Shown: one piece after another, positions 1 through 9,445 of the stretch
Layout of the letters: every line of letters starts with the position of its first letter
Numbering within the stretch: the stretch's first letter is position 1
DNA from: Asparagopsis taxiformis
Lineage: Eukaryota > Rhodophyta > Florideophyceae > Bonnemaisoniales > Bonnemaisoniaceae
DNA length: 64,000 nt
Assembly (NCBI GenBank): GCA_030407315.1
Contig: JALQPE010002345.1
Coordinates: 124,001-188,000 of the forward strand
Direction of reading: 5' to 3'
Translations under genes and position numbers: made by a program
Notes under the pieces: generated by a model
Databases searched by the model: none
What the model saw: only the letters and a program-made list of their open reading frames with translations
Told to the model about the DNA's origin: nothing

Positions 1-115
1 CCAATATGCTAAGCCTTGCCTAGCTCCGTTCTGACCATATGTGTCCATTCGCTCGCAAAACCTTGATGACTTTTCTAGTTCACCTGTCTTGCAAACAAGC
101 ACCAAATTTTGCACG

Positions 116-2197
116 TCATGTGGCACGTATGCCGTTTGAAATCACGTATTTAGCAAATCTTCTTCGAACCGCTTCAAGTGCTACCTCGTCCCTCTCTTTC
201 TCCAGTTTCCCTTGCAGAAATTCGACAACCTGTCGGTATGATTCTAAAATCCTGCGCTGAGATTCGCTTCCAACATTTCGCTCTCCAGAAATCTCCAATG
301 CCCGCAAAAAGTCGATACTCTCGCAATAGTCGAGTGATGTCACAAACTTTCGTATCCCTCTCAGCGATTGTTGACAAAAGACCCCAGCAAGGAACATTGC
401 CAACAGCCCGCAGCATCGCATTCGCCGTGGGCTACGCTGTGCCATCAGCGAGTTACTTTGAACAACTTGACTGAGAAAGTTGGCAACTTCCTTTGATCGC
501 ATTCTAATTTCTTCATCGCTCTCTGCTCGCTGCCCTCCTGGTAACCGTATTGTGTCCAGTGCTGCTATTAGTACAGCTAGTCTTTGAATGGTCTCTTGTG
601 ATTCGGTAGAAGCACTCAAATCAGACCGAGCTAGCGTGTAGCCAGTGCTCCAAACCAGACTCTCCAGAATTCCTTCCACACAAATTAAACACGCATGTGC
701 ATTAGGTGATAAACTTGGCGATTCTTCCAGTCCGATGCAATCATTGATAGCTTTTAGGCCAACTGCCCCAATTTTTAGTGCTGTTTCGTTTTCGACCATT
801 GCCCCAACACCATCCGCAACACACGATAGTGTGTTGATCATCGAACTGAACTTCACCGGGAAGCGTCTAAAGAGCGGTACAACTCCGATTGGTTGTAGTG
901 TGTTCTTGTTTGCTTCCAGAATTCCATTGACAACCTTGGAAAGGACTGCTCTATAATATCTTCTCTCCTTCCAGAGCTTATTCGAGAAAGGTTGGAAATC
1001 GCTGGAGAGCTCTTTTCGCACTTCATCCATAAATTCCCAGTGCCTCATTACTTCAGTCACTGCCACAGTAGCTTGCACTTCAACAAGGTGCACCTCTTCC
1101 CTGGCAGATAACCATGGGTTTGAGGAAAACGACTCTGATGCACGTCTCCGTTCCGAATCCCATGCTGCAGAGCTTAGGCGCAAAACATAACACCTGGATG
1201 TGAGTGAAAGCTTGGGAAACACAGTATTTGCTTTGTTCATGAGTTGTTCTACAAAAGCAGGTGGTAGTGTACTTCCCAAATCTTGGGTTCGGTTATCGAT
1301 AGAGAAATTAATATCTGCGGCGAGACATATTACTGCCTCTATCACTGAGGAAAAGCATTCCGAAGCAGTATGATTGCACAGCCTAAGACATGTACGACGG
1401 CATAACTCGGCTACTTCATTTGCAGGAATATCGCAGTTGCGTAAACTATTGATAGAATTGGCAATTTGGCTGGAAAGAAGCTTTGATTTCACAGTATCCA
1501 ACGCATCACCGGGAGCAACGAAAAGTTTTGAGTGGTTGCCTTCGTCTGTAGGCGTCTGAGGTGGCAATCGTGAAGTAGAAGAAAACTGGAGAGGTGGCTG
1601 GTGTCCGTTATCTTGCACACATTCGAGAAGAAGACGTACAGCCCATTTTCCTGTTCTCTTTGAAACTTCCAAATGCTTCGTCGCCTCATCGGACTGGTTT
1701 CCCCTTAGGAATATGGAACGTTGCTTTGGTCTACTCGGAGCATCCTGAACTTCACAAGTCGCCAGCCCCTTTGACAATTGCAAAAGAGCTTGAACCAATG
1801 CAGAGGGCCCCGATTCTCGCAACGATTCACCAGTATCTACACCTCTGCGAGCAGCGATAAGAAGAACTTTTGGTACCATTCGCAATTTGGACATGAGCCC
1901 AGGTACCGTCGTCTTCTTTGCGATCCCAACGATGGACTTTAGCAGCTGTACGTCAGGTAGAGATTTCTGATGGCCGGGGGGCGTCTTCAAGAATGAATCT
2001 ATTTGCATACCAAGGGTGTTGACAGTCTTCTCGTATTCGTCGACGACATCATTTGGTACATCTCCATTTGGTACTGCAACAGCAGCTGTTTGATCCTTCG
2101 GGCTAGGATCTGGCTTTTTTTCTTTCTGCAACCGACTTTTTGGTTTAGCACTTTTCAAGCGAGTATTACGCTTGACAGGTTGCCCCTTTTTCCCCAT
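116..2197 (-). CDS. Unrecognised ~693-aa protein, basic N-terminus, helical body
   Basis: A complete single-exon reading frame. I chose the ATG at 2197 (protein begins MGKKGQPVKRN); the frame runs a few codons further upstream but only to a TTG. The first ~40 residues are rich in Lys/Arg and could act as a nuclear or nucleolar signal. The remainder is leucine-rich and looks all-helical, in the manner of HEAT/ARM-like scaffolds, with a charged C-terminal helix ending near residue 690. I recognise no catalytic motif and no family. The opposite-strand ORFs here are much shorter and compositionally odd, so this strand is the coding one. Function unknown; the basic leader plus helical body would suit a nuclear protein, but that is only inference. 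Confidence 0.72.
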   Translation of the reverse strand: MGKKGQPVKRNTRLKSAKPKSRLQKEKKPDPSPKDQTAAVAVPNGDVPNDVVDEYEKTVNTLGMQIDSFLKTPPGHQKSLPDVQLLKSIVGIAKKTTVPGLMSKLRMVPKVLLIAARRGVDTGESLRESGPSALVQALLQLSKGLATCEVQDAPSRPKQRSIFLRGNQSDEATKHLEVSKRTGKWAVRLLLECVQDNGHQPPLQFSSTSRLPPQTPTDEGNHSKLFVAPGDALDTVKSKLLSSQIANSINSLRNCDIPANEVAELCRRTCLRLCNHTASECFSSVIEAVICLAADINFSIDNRTQDLGSTLPPAFVEQLMNKANTVFPKLSLTSRCYVLRLSSAAWDSERRRASESFSSNPWLSAREEVHLVEVQATVAVTEVMRHWEFMDEVRKELSSDFQPFSNKLWKERRYYRAVLSKVVNGILEANKNTLQPIGVVPLFRRFPVKFSSMINTLSCVADGVGAMVENETALKIGAVGLKAINDCIGLEESPSLSPNAHACLICVEGILESLVWSTGYTLARSDLSASTESQETIQRLAVLIAALDTIRLPGGQRAESDEEIRMRSKEVANFLSQVVQSNSLMAQRSPRRMRCCGLLAMFLAGVFCQQSLRGIRKFVTSLDYCESIDFLRALEISGERNVGSESQRRILESYRQVVEFLQGKLEKERDEVALEAVRRRFAKYVISNGIRAT

Positions 2198-3038
2198 CGA
2201 TCGCAGCAAATGATGAACGTCGTAGGGCGGATCACAATAAAGGCATCGAGTTCATTAGGATTTGATACTGTCTTGCTTCATCCAGTTTCGACTTGACATA
2301 GGTCGTGAGTTGATTCGAATCGAGACTTGTTAATCGATTGGGAATTTTGGCAACAATAATGAATCATATTATTATTAAGCCGAGAAGGTGGCAATTGAAA
2401 GAAGAGGAATACTTGGATCCACTCGCGAGTTAGCTTTTGGTTCTCGAACCTCTGCAGGCGAAAGGGTGTGGGCGGGAAGTGCCCCTTGTGGGAAACGAAT
2501 AGTGTAGCCCAAGCGTTGGGTGAAGTGTAGACCAAGTTTGTGACCCTTTTTTGAAGCATATTCGGCAGGGCTAAAAAACTTGCACATTTTTAAGTGTAAT
2601 TCTTATCGCCTTTTCGCAGACCGGTTCAAAATGTCGAGAGACGACATTGCTTCCTGAACATTTGGATCTTGCCTCTCCCATGAGTTTTTGACCGCCGAAA
2701 ACAGCAAGTGTACTAGTGTCTTCCATGATTCTTTGCAAGGGCTACTGATACAGACTCTATTGTACAAAAAGCGTTTCGTGTCTCTGATAAGCGATGTTGG
2801 TAATGAGTGAATGTATAGTTAGCATCTACTATCTAATTCGGTTGGAGCAAACTGGGATTAGAATAGTGCTATCATCGAGATTTGCCTTCAAATGTTCAAA
2901 ACATATCTGTGGTGGGATTTCAGAACGAACCATCGTCCAAATTCTTTCAACGAATAACGACGAATTATATTTTTATATAGGAAGCTGAACTGGCTGATGA
3001 CCAATCTCAAGTCTTCTAGCCAGTGAGGCCATTAAACA
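2198..3038. other. Intergenic spacer between divergent genes
   Basis: About 840 nt between the divergently transcribed helical protein and HMCES. Short ORFs on both strands have no recognisable content. It must hold both promoters. An AT-rich stretch with TATATTTTTATATAG lies at about 2966-2980, roughly 60 nt upstream of the HMCES start, and could serve as a TATA-type element. Confidence 0.5.
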
Positions 3039-4063
3039 ATGTGTGGCAGGTACAAGCTCCAGCTGCGCTCAGAAGAAATCACAAACTTGCATGCAAGAGC
3101 AGTTTGGCGGAAGGGTCATGCTGAAAAATATGAGCCGCGCTCTCAAGTGCGTCCCACAAACTATGCACCAGTACTGGTGCAGAAGAGTGTGACTGATTCC
3201 CCTTCTTCAGACACAGATTCTCACCAAGAGGGGTCCATTGTGGAAATTGTTATGATGCGGGTTCGTTTAAAAATGACTGTTTCATTGTGTCACTCACGTA
3301 CACTGACTTACTGACTAGCTTGACTTCTTCTCAATTACCTGAAACTCAGTGGGGTTTTGATCCTGTTTCTTTCAGCCCCAATAACAGAAAAGGACAAACA
3401 ATTATCAATGCACGTAGCGAAACAGCTCTGCAGCTGCCATCATTCCGAGGCCCACTATGTGAAAGATCAGAGAGTCGAAGATGTGTTATTCCCAGTACAG
3501 GTTTCTATGAATGGTACAAGCGGCCTGGACCTGGCAAGACCGAACGCGAACCTTTCCTGTGTCGGTTGGGTAACAATGAAAATGCCATGATGGCTGGTAT
3601 ATATGATATCCGGACTTCAGAACAGGCAGATTATACATCCTCTTTTGTCATTCTAACTGCAGCAGCAAGTAATGGTTTTGCGTGGTTACATGACAGGCAA
3701 CCTTGCCTGCTCTCTGGTGAGGATGAAATCAACGGTTGGCTGGATAGTGGTAAAGTTTCTCCCAGACAAGCGGTGAGCGGATTACGGATAGCCACAAATA
3801 TTTTCTGCATCCGCATGCTATCCGATCTGAGCAAAGAATCAACAAACCAGCAGAAGCCGCGCAGGGAGGGTGATATCAAATCTTTTTTTACAGCCAAAAC
3901 AACTAGCGCGAATAACACTGAAGTCCGGGTTGATTCTCATTCATTATCTAAAGCATCGTCATCTGCAGTGCGGAAACCAATTTCGAAGCGGAGAAACACT
4001 GCTGGCAAAGCTGGGCAATCACACATTTCTTCGTTTTTCTCCGCCTCGCAACGTCCTTCTTGA
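3039..4063 (+). CDS. HMCES: HMCES/YedK-type SRAP-domain abasic-site shield protein (2 exons)
   Basis: Exon 1 is 3039-3260 and exon 2 is 3350-4063; the 89-nt intron has donor GTTCGT and acceptor CAG. Splicing at CGG|TGG restores the SRAP signature MMRWGFDP, and both exons are multiples of three, giving 311 aa. The initiator Met is followed by the catalytic Cys2 (MCGRY), which in this family forms a thiazolidine cross-link with abasic sites in single-stranded DNA. Other family blocks are present: NARSET, CVIPSTGFYEWYK, AGIYD and LHDRQP, the last carrying the conserved His. The C-terminal ~90 residues are disordered and Ser/Lys-rich and hold two SFF motifs (DIKSFF and HISSFF) resembling PCNA-binding PIP-like sequences. 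The same-strand TraB gene follows about 290 nt later. Confidence 0.93.
3261..3349 (+). other. Intron in HMCES
   Basis: 89-nt GT-AG intron. Removing it joins Arg and Trp of the conserved MRWG motif in phase 0; reading straight through loses the motif. Confidence 0.85.
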
Positions 4064-4354
4064 ACAAATAACTCTTTCCAAACGCGAGAGTATTCATCGA
4101 ATAGTGTTCATTTGTAGTCGAGGCTAGTTTGACCTGGAAGTGATGCCGATGCTTCCTTCCTCACGATACTGGGAAACGATGAGCAGATTTGCAGCAGATA
4201 AATCGAAAATATGCCTCAGTTTTTCTTTTAGGGAGATTATTGCAAGCCGCATCTTATGACCCCGAGACCGCCTCTATTTCAGTTCTGAGCACGACAGCGA
4301 TACTATACTTGTAGCATTTGCACCGAACACTGAGCAAAGCCACAGTGCAGAATC

Positions 4355-5839
4355 TTGCGGTGTAGGCATTCTAGCCTGACTCCTGCATTACCACAACTCT
4401 TTTGGCTCCACCCCAGCGTTGTTAACCTGCTCTTTACAGGAAGACTTGCTACCATCAGCTCAAGTTTGATACCTTTGCCACTAATGAGAGCAAGCACATC
4501 CCCAGTTTTTGTCCCAAATGTAACTGTGCAATGTAGCAACCATGGAAGGAACCCGGTAGTGTCTCGTCCGAAACGACTGTTCACCCATCATCCTTCACAT
4601 TTCCGAAGTGCGCGTCAGCCTGCAAAATGTGCTCCCCTTTGGACGATGCGCGCTACAGGTCGTTTTGAAGGATTTCCCCAGAGTATCGTTTCAGTCAAAG
4701 ATGAACGTACGGGATCTGATATATTTATTGTCGGTTGCGTTCATGGTTCAATGGTCAGTTCATGTACGTTTTATCTGTTTACTATTCCACATTTATCAAA
4801 CTATGAATCTGTCTTATGCTGACGATCCGCTGATTTCGTTGAAATACCACAGCTGATGTCAAATTCCTACTCGAGAAGACTACTCCTGAAGCTGTTGTAA
4901 GTCGATTCGATTTGTTGTTGAAACAACTGGTGTTGCGGTAGATGAAGCGTTTTCCTGACGAACATATCGTAATTTTCTTCGCTGCGATTTGTCATCCATC
5001 AGGTGGTTGAATTATGTCAACCGCGATTAGACAGTTTGAAGAAAAGCATAGAAAGGGATTTGGCAAACCCAGGTAAGCCTGCTACGCGCGGTCCTACCAG
5101 ACCGAAGAAAACCTTTAAACAGGCTTCAAAGACATTTGGCGGTTACGGCCCTGCAATTGTTGCTTTCCTTCTCGAATCGGTCTACAACATTCAGGTCGTT
5201 GCGGGTATCAATCCTGGCGTTGAGTTTAGGGAACCCATTGTTGGATCATCGTGGCGTCTTGTTTGTGGCGACGCTCCTGCAAGTGACACAGTTAAGAACC
5301 TTTACAATGTTTTCGCAACGCCGCTACAATCTGTTACAGGAGTACTGCCGTTCGCACAGGACATTTTTCAACGCATCTTTTTGCCTCCAAGTGACGGACT
5401 GAAGGTCATACGCGTCCTTTTCGGCGAACCTTCACGAATCATGGAATTGATCCGTTTGATTATACCGATTACTACATTATCTTGTGTTCTGGCGCTCGCA
5501 GGAAATGCAGGTGCCTTAGCGTTTGAAGCAACTCCAGTAGCTTCTGTTTTGGTGGATGGATACATGGCTACTACGTTACCAATAATTGTTTCATTCCTGC
5601 AGTTCCTTTTAATCTGCTATATATCTGTGTCTTCGCTTCGTTTCATGAAAGTGTTGATATCAGATAGAGATCGAATCATCACCCAGAACGTATTGAATAC
5701 AACTCGTGAGCTGCAATTGGAGAAACAGGGTACAGTGACTGTCTGTGTGGTGGTCGGATTGTTGCATGTCAACGGCATATTGAGGCTCATTCAAGATGAG
5801 AATGAGGCATACGGACAGGCTACTTTTCGTGAGCAGTAA
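4355..5839 (+). CDS. TraB/PrgY-domain protein (3 exons)
   Basis: Exons 4355-4763, 4853-4896 and 5003-5839 give 429 aa in one frame. The introns (4764-4852, donor GTACGT; 4897-5002, donor GTAAGT) flank a 44-nt exon. The spliced product carries the TraB-family landmarks: IVGCVHGS (the GxxH motif) near residue 130, EAVVVELCQPR (conserved Glu and Arg) right after the small exon, and GLLHVNGI near the C-terminus. At least two hydrophobic segments (IRLIIPITTLSCVLALAG and the TLPIIVSFLQFLLICYI region) indicate a membrane-bound form, as in eukaryotic TRABD-type proteins, which are proposed metalloproteases or membrane regulators. The first ~100 residues are Ser/Arg-rich and could be an organelle-targeting leader. 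The start is uncertain: an internal Met at 4484 is also possible. It converges on the RCC1 gene with a 123-nt gap. Confidence 0.8.
4764..4852 (+). other. Intron 1 of TraB-domain gene
   Basis: GTACGT donor and CACAG acceptor; removal keeps the frame between VSS and DVKFLLEK. Confidence 0.8.
4897..5002 (+). other. Intron 2 of TraB-domain gene
   Basis: GTAAGT donor and ATCAG acceptor; removal produces the family motif VVVELC in phase 0. Confidence 0.85.
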
Positions 5840-5962
5840 AGAAAATCCCAGTATTCCCCGGCACGAAAGCAACCTATCTTGCGATTTCATTGCAACTAAT
5901 TTAGTATTTGCGACGGTACAATTCATGTTCATGAACGAACCAGCGCAGGCTGGAAGCAATAC

Positions 5963-7363
5963 TCACCCTTCATCGGCAACATGGGGAGCAAGCAAGTATA
6001 AAGTATGAAAAGCACCAGCGGCAACTTGCAGAACTCGAAAACCATCTGGTACCTGAACTTGCGAAAGTGGCACACGATGCGGCCTAATGATACGAGCGTT
6101 TTGTCCTCCCTGAATCGTAAGCCCCATCTCCCCGGCTGCAACTTGTCCGAAAGCATTGGCACCCGCTGCCAAGACGCGTCCATCATGCGTAACAATAGCG
6201 TAATGCGAATTACCAGCACTTACAGCCACAGCTGTAACCCTGGCCATCTCATCCGTAACCAGAAATCGTCTCCGATTTTCCGAGACGGCAACCTCATTCT
6301 GCTTTGTACTGACGATCGCAAACCCATCTCCAATTGAGAGATGTGTCACAGTACTAAGCCCCAGCCCACCAATCACACTCAGACCGCAAACTCTCTTCCC
6401 CGTGACCAAAATCATATTATCAGTCGTCAGCAGCATTGTCGTATCCGAACCGCAAGCAATTCTCACAACTCGTCTGCCGAAGCATCCAACGGGTCGAAAG
6501 TTTGCCCAGCGAGATTGCGAAATTGGCGCACAGAGCTGTCCTCGAGAATTGGAACCAGCAGCATACACACGACCACATTCGGTGAGCAGAACTGTATGAT
6601 GATTGCCGGCAGCCACCATACGTATTGTACATGGCAGCCGTGGAACCTCGCAAAACTGATTACGAGAAACGTTGTCTCCAAGCGCGAGTTGACCGTCGTC
6701 ATTGGCGCCAGCGGTCATGCAGATCGCATGGGCGGTGAGAATGACTGTATGAAACGCACCGCAGGCGACCTGCGAAATGCGATGCGCATTGAGACTGTTG
6801 ACAGGCGTCCATGCTGTGCGAAGCCTACGGTCAGAAAGGGCGAGTTGGCCGCATCGATTGTCGCCGGTGACGTGCAACTTGCCAGCGGCGGTCAGGCATG
6901 CGGAATGATATGCGCCGGCCGCAATGAAAATGGCAGGACTGTCATCGTGGAGGGGCTGGCTAGGTAACAACATGTTGGCGTCTGCGGTTGAAGTTCGTGC
7001 GGCTTGTCCACAATCGTTACGTCCGCTACTGAAAATTTGCGTGGCATTGGGGACGGCATTGTCGAGGAGCTGAAGGTGATGGAGAAGATAGAGATAGGTC
7101 TCATGTTTCTGGCGAGTCTGTAGAGTTTGTTTGCCGATTGGGTGCGATTTGAGCAGCGTTTTGGCGGCGTTTTGAATCGTGTTCTGGAGGTGTGGTCGGA
7201 GAGAGCGCGGTGTTGCGAAGAGAAACGATGTTAGGTCATAAGCGCGAAGGTGATTGCCTGTTAGGATTTTTTCAATGAGGGAGGTTGGCAAGGAGAGGAA
7301 TTGGGAGAAGATAGGGGGATGGATGGGTTTGATACGCTCAGGTGGCGTGGTCGAGTGCAGCAT
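5963..7363 (-). CDS. RCC1-repeat (beta-propeller) protein
   Basis: A 466-aa single-exon protein starting at the ATG at 7363. After ~110 residues with a short hydrophobic, F-box-like stretch (LPTSLIEKILTGNHLRAYDL), the rest consists of RCC1 repeats with recurring signatures: AAGAYHSACLT...GDNRCGQL, ACGAFHTVILT...GANDDGQL, AAGNHHTVLLT...GSNSRGQL and VSAGNSHYAIVT...GANAFGQV, ending with VAAGAFHTLYLL. The repeats build a seven-bladed propeller used for protein or chromatin binding. No Ran-specific feature is evident, so it is better called an RCC1-like repeat protein, possibly an F-box substrate adaptor if the N-terminal motif is real. It shares a 295-nt divergent promoter with the helicase gene. 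Confidence 0.85.
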   Translation of the reverse strand: MLHSTTPPERIKPIHPPIFSQFLSLPTSLIEKILTGNHLRAYDLTSFLFATPRSLRPHLQNTIQNAAKTLLKSHPIGKQTLQTRQKHETYLYLLHHLQLLDNAVPNATQIFSSGRNDCGQAARTSTADANMLLPSQPLHDDSPAIFIAAGAYHSACLTAAGKLHVTGDNRCGQLALSDRRLRTAWTPVNSLNAHRISQVACGAFHTVILTAHAICMTAGANDDGQLALGDNVSRNQFCEVPRLPCTIRMVAAGNHHTVLLTECGRVYAAGSNSRGQLCAPISQSRWANFRPVGCFGRRVVRIACGSDTTMLLTTDNMILVTGKRVCGLSVIGGLGLSTVTHLSIGDGFAIVSTKQNEVAVSENRRRFLVTDEMARVTAVAVSAGNSHYAIVTHDGRVLAAGANAFGQVAAGEMGLTIQGGQNARIIRPHRVPLSQVQVPDGFRVLQVAAGAFHTLYLLAPHVADEG

Positions 7364-7658
7364 GGAGGCTTTGGAAATTTGTCGACGATGGACAATGGAC
7401 GTATTAAGAGTAAGTCTTGTGTGGTGTGTGAGATGAACGGACCAGGTCGGTTAGGACATTACCCTTCGCCTGCGCAACAAAGCGGCTCACCTCAAATGTC
7501 AGCCACAATCTGATTTTCGGCATGGACATGTATTCAGCCAATCAAGATTGGCAATAGCGCCTCACTAGTGCGGCAATTGAGAATGAATTGAAAACTTTTA
7601 ATTTGATAGCCGCCGATCATCCCTCAAGCGACGCTTCGCACATATCCGGCCACGCAGC
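7364..7658. promoter_or_regulatory. Divergent promoter with paired CCAAT boxes
   Basis: 295 nt between the RCC1-repeat and helicase starts. It contains CCAAT at 7538-7542 and its complement ATTGG at 7547-7551, so the two boxes form a small inverted pair 4 nt apart, about 110-120 nt upstream of the helicase ATG. This is a typical place for NF-Y-type binding; assignment is by sequence only. Confidence 0.4.
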
Positions 7659-9044
7659 ATGTCATCCACTTCTTTTATCCGTCGTCTCTCCACGACTTTC
7701 AATAAGCTCAAGCTGCATCCGTCCATAACAACTGCTCTACATGAATCCTCTTTCACAACCCCGACAAATATTCAAACACTGGCCGCCCCAGAAATTCTAT
7801 CCGGAAAGCACACACTGATCGCAGCCGAAACCGGTGCTGGTAAAACCCTCGCCTACTTGGCACCCCTGCTCTCTGTCCTTAAATCGAATGAGAAATCTGC
7901 TCACACACAATTACATCGTCCAACAGCTATAGTGCTTGCTCCGACGCGCGAACTAACAAACCAGCTTCTAACAGTAACAAAGCAGTTATCGCATCATGCC
8001 AAATTCCGCGCAAGATCTGTCACAGGCGGACCATCTAGCAAATCGTCTCTCCGATCCCTCAAACAGTCTCCAATTGACGTTCTCCTCGCGACGCCGGGAA
8101 CACTGCAGCGACTTCGTAACAACAACCTACTGTATCTATCCCGGGTAACTACGCTTGTACTGGACGAAGCGGATGTGCTACTATCAGAAAGAACTGGCTT
8201 TGCAGAACAAGTGCTACCAGTCATTGATGCGCTAATACATAAATCGGATGTGCAATTCATCTACACGCTGGCGACACTCCCGAAGAGGTTGCACAATGAA
8301 CTGTGCTCTAAACATCCAAACCTCAGTCTGGTGCGCACAAAGCAACTACATTGTGCAATGGCAACAGAAAAGCTGCACACGACATTCATCCGTGTGTCAG
8401 GTTCGTATGAAGCAAAGGTGCTCAAGGCCATTGAGATAGTGACGACTGCCTTGGCACGGTATGAGCGCGTGTTGTTGTTCTGCAATCACAGTGATCGGCG
8501 CGAGGCTCTAGTCGAGCGGCTGCGGGTGATGGGAATAGCGGCTGTGCATTTGGCGGGTGGTGGGGACACGAATGATGCAGAGCAGCGGATCGATGCCTGG
8601 GAAGCTTTTGTAAAGGGGGAAGCGCTGGTTGCAATTTGTTCACAAAGTTTCGAGCGGGGCATTGATGTACCGGATGTACGAAACGTTGTTTTACTGGATG
8701 TGCCGTTCACGGGTGGTGAATATTTGCATCGTGTGGGGCGGATTCGCGATCACGGTCGTGCTTACGTGCTGGTGGGTCATAAAGAGATGGCTGTTGCAGA
8801 GGCGCTGTTTCTGGCACACGTTCGGGGAGAGAATTTGAACGCTGTTGATGCGAAGAAAGCTTGGCGAGATTACACTGGTGCTGGGAGGGATCGTATTACT
8901 ACGGATAGACAAGTTCGAGTGGCAAGAAAGTCCAGCAGGGCTCGTTGGGTCGATGAGAGGGATTGTGCTGTGCATAGTTTTCGGGGCAGGCAGTTGAAAA
9001 GACGCAGTGGCCGAGATATGCGCAGATTGCGTCATGCGCCGTGA
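7659..9044 (+). CDS. DEAD-box RNA helicase, probably organelle-targeted
   Basis: A single-exon 461-aa protein. Superfamily 2 motifs appear in order: a Q-motif-like TTPTNIQ (residues 33-39), motif I AETGAGKT (56-63), Ia PTRELTNQ (95-102), Ib TPGTLQRL, II DEAD (169-172), then helicase-C motifs FCNHSDRR, SQSFERGIDVPD (V) and HRVGRIRDHGRA (VI). Motif III is TLAT instead of SAT, and motif VI lacks the usual TGR. The first ~20 residues are Ser/Thr/Arg-rich with no acid, as in a mitochondrial or plastid transit peptide. The C-terminal tail is strongly basic, typical of organellar or ribosome-assembly helicases. The RNA target cannot be told from sequence. Confidence 0.9.
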   Translation: MSSTSFIRRLSTTFNKLKLHPSITTALHESSFTTPTNIQTLAAPEILSGKHTLIAAETGAGKTLAYLAPLLSVLKSNEKSAHTQLHRPTAIVLAPTRELTNQLLTVTKQLSHHAKFRARSVTGGPSSKSSLRSLKQSPIDVLLATPGTLQRLRNNNLLYLSRVTTLVLDEADVLLSERTGFAEQVLPVIDALIHKSDVQFIYTLATLPKRLHNELCSKHPNLSLVRTKQLHCAMATEKLHTTFIRVSGSYEAKVLKAIEIVTTALARYERVLLFCNHSDRREALVERLRVMGIAAVHLAGGGDTNDAEQRIDAWEAFVKGEALVAICSQSFERGIDVPDVRNVVLLDVPFTGGEYLHRVGRIRDHGRAYVLVGHKEMAVAEALFLAHVRGENLNAVDAKKAWRDYTGAGRDRITTDRQVRVARKSSRARWVDERDCAVHSFRGRQLKRRSGRDMRRLRHAP

Positions 9045-9445
9045 CGGTCGATAACAATGGAGGCGGAAAAATCGAATAAGTTTTGTTTAATTTTGAAGGA
9101 CGTGCGCGTGAGATATTCAGCTACGGTCCATTTAGACTGCGACACATGGTCCAATGAAAATATGGTATCACCATGCGATTTTGGCGCCATCTACTGATAC
9201 TTTTGGTGGCGTAACATGCCATGCAGACGTCATACGCGCAATGTATGGAGAGTGTCGTGAGAAATTGCAGAAAAACTAGTCTGCCCACAGTTGACAAGTA
9301 TAGTTAACATCACACAGATACGAGAACACCGTACAGAGCAAACTCAAAACAAATCAACGCCGCGCTCAACAAACTTCAACGTCCCAACCCTCTCCACTCC
9401 ACTCGCCTCGTCCCACCTCCCTCCGCTTCCCATCCGTATCACGGA
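9045..9445. other. Intergenic spacer
   Basis: About 400 nt between the helicase stop and the PP2C start, same strand. The last ~100 nt is C-rich, a likely 5' UTR. I see no other gene. Confidence 0.4.

Noticed and set aside
5963..7100. Plus-strand ORFs at 6005-6337 and 6341-6967
   Set aside because: They lie opposite the RCC1 repeats, which give a clear family pattern on the minus strand.
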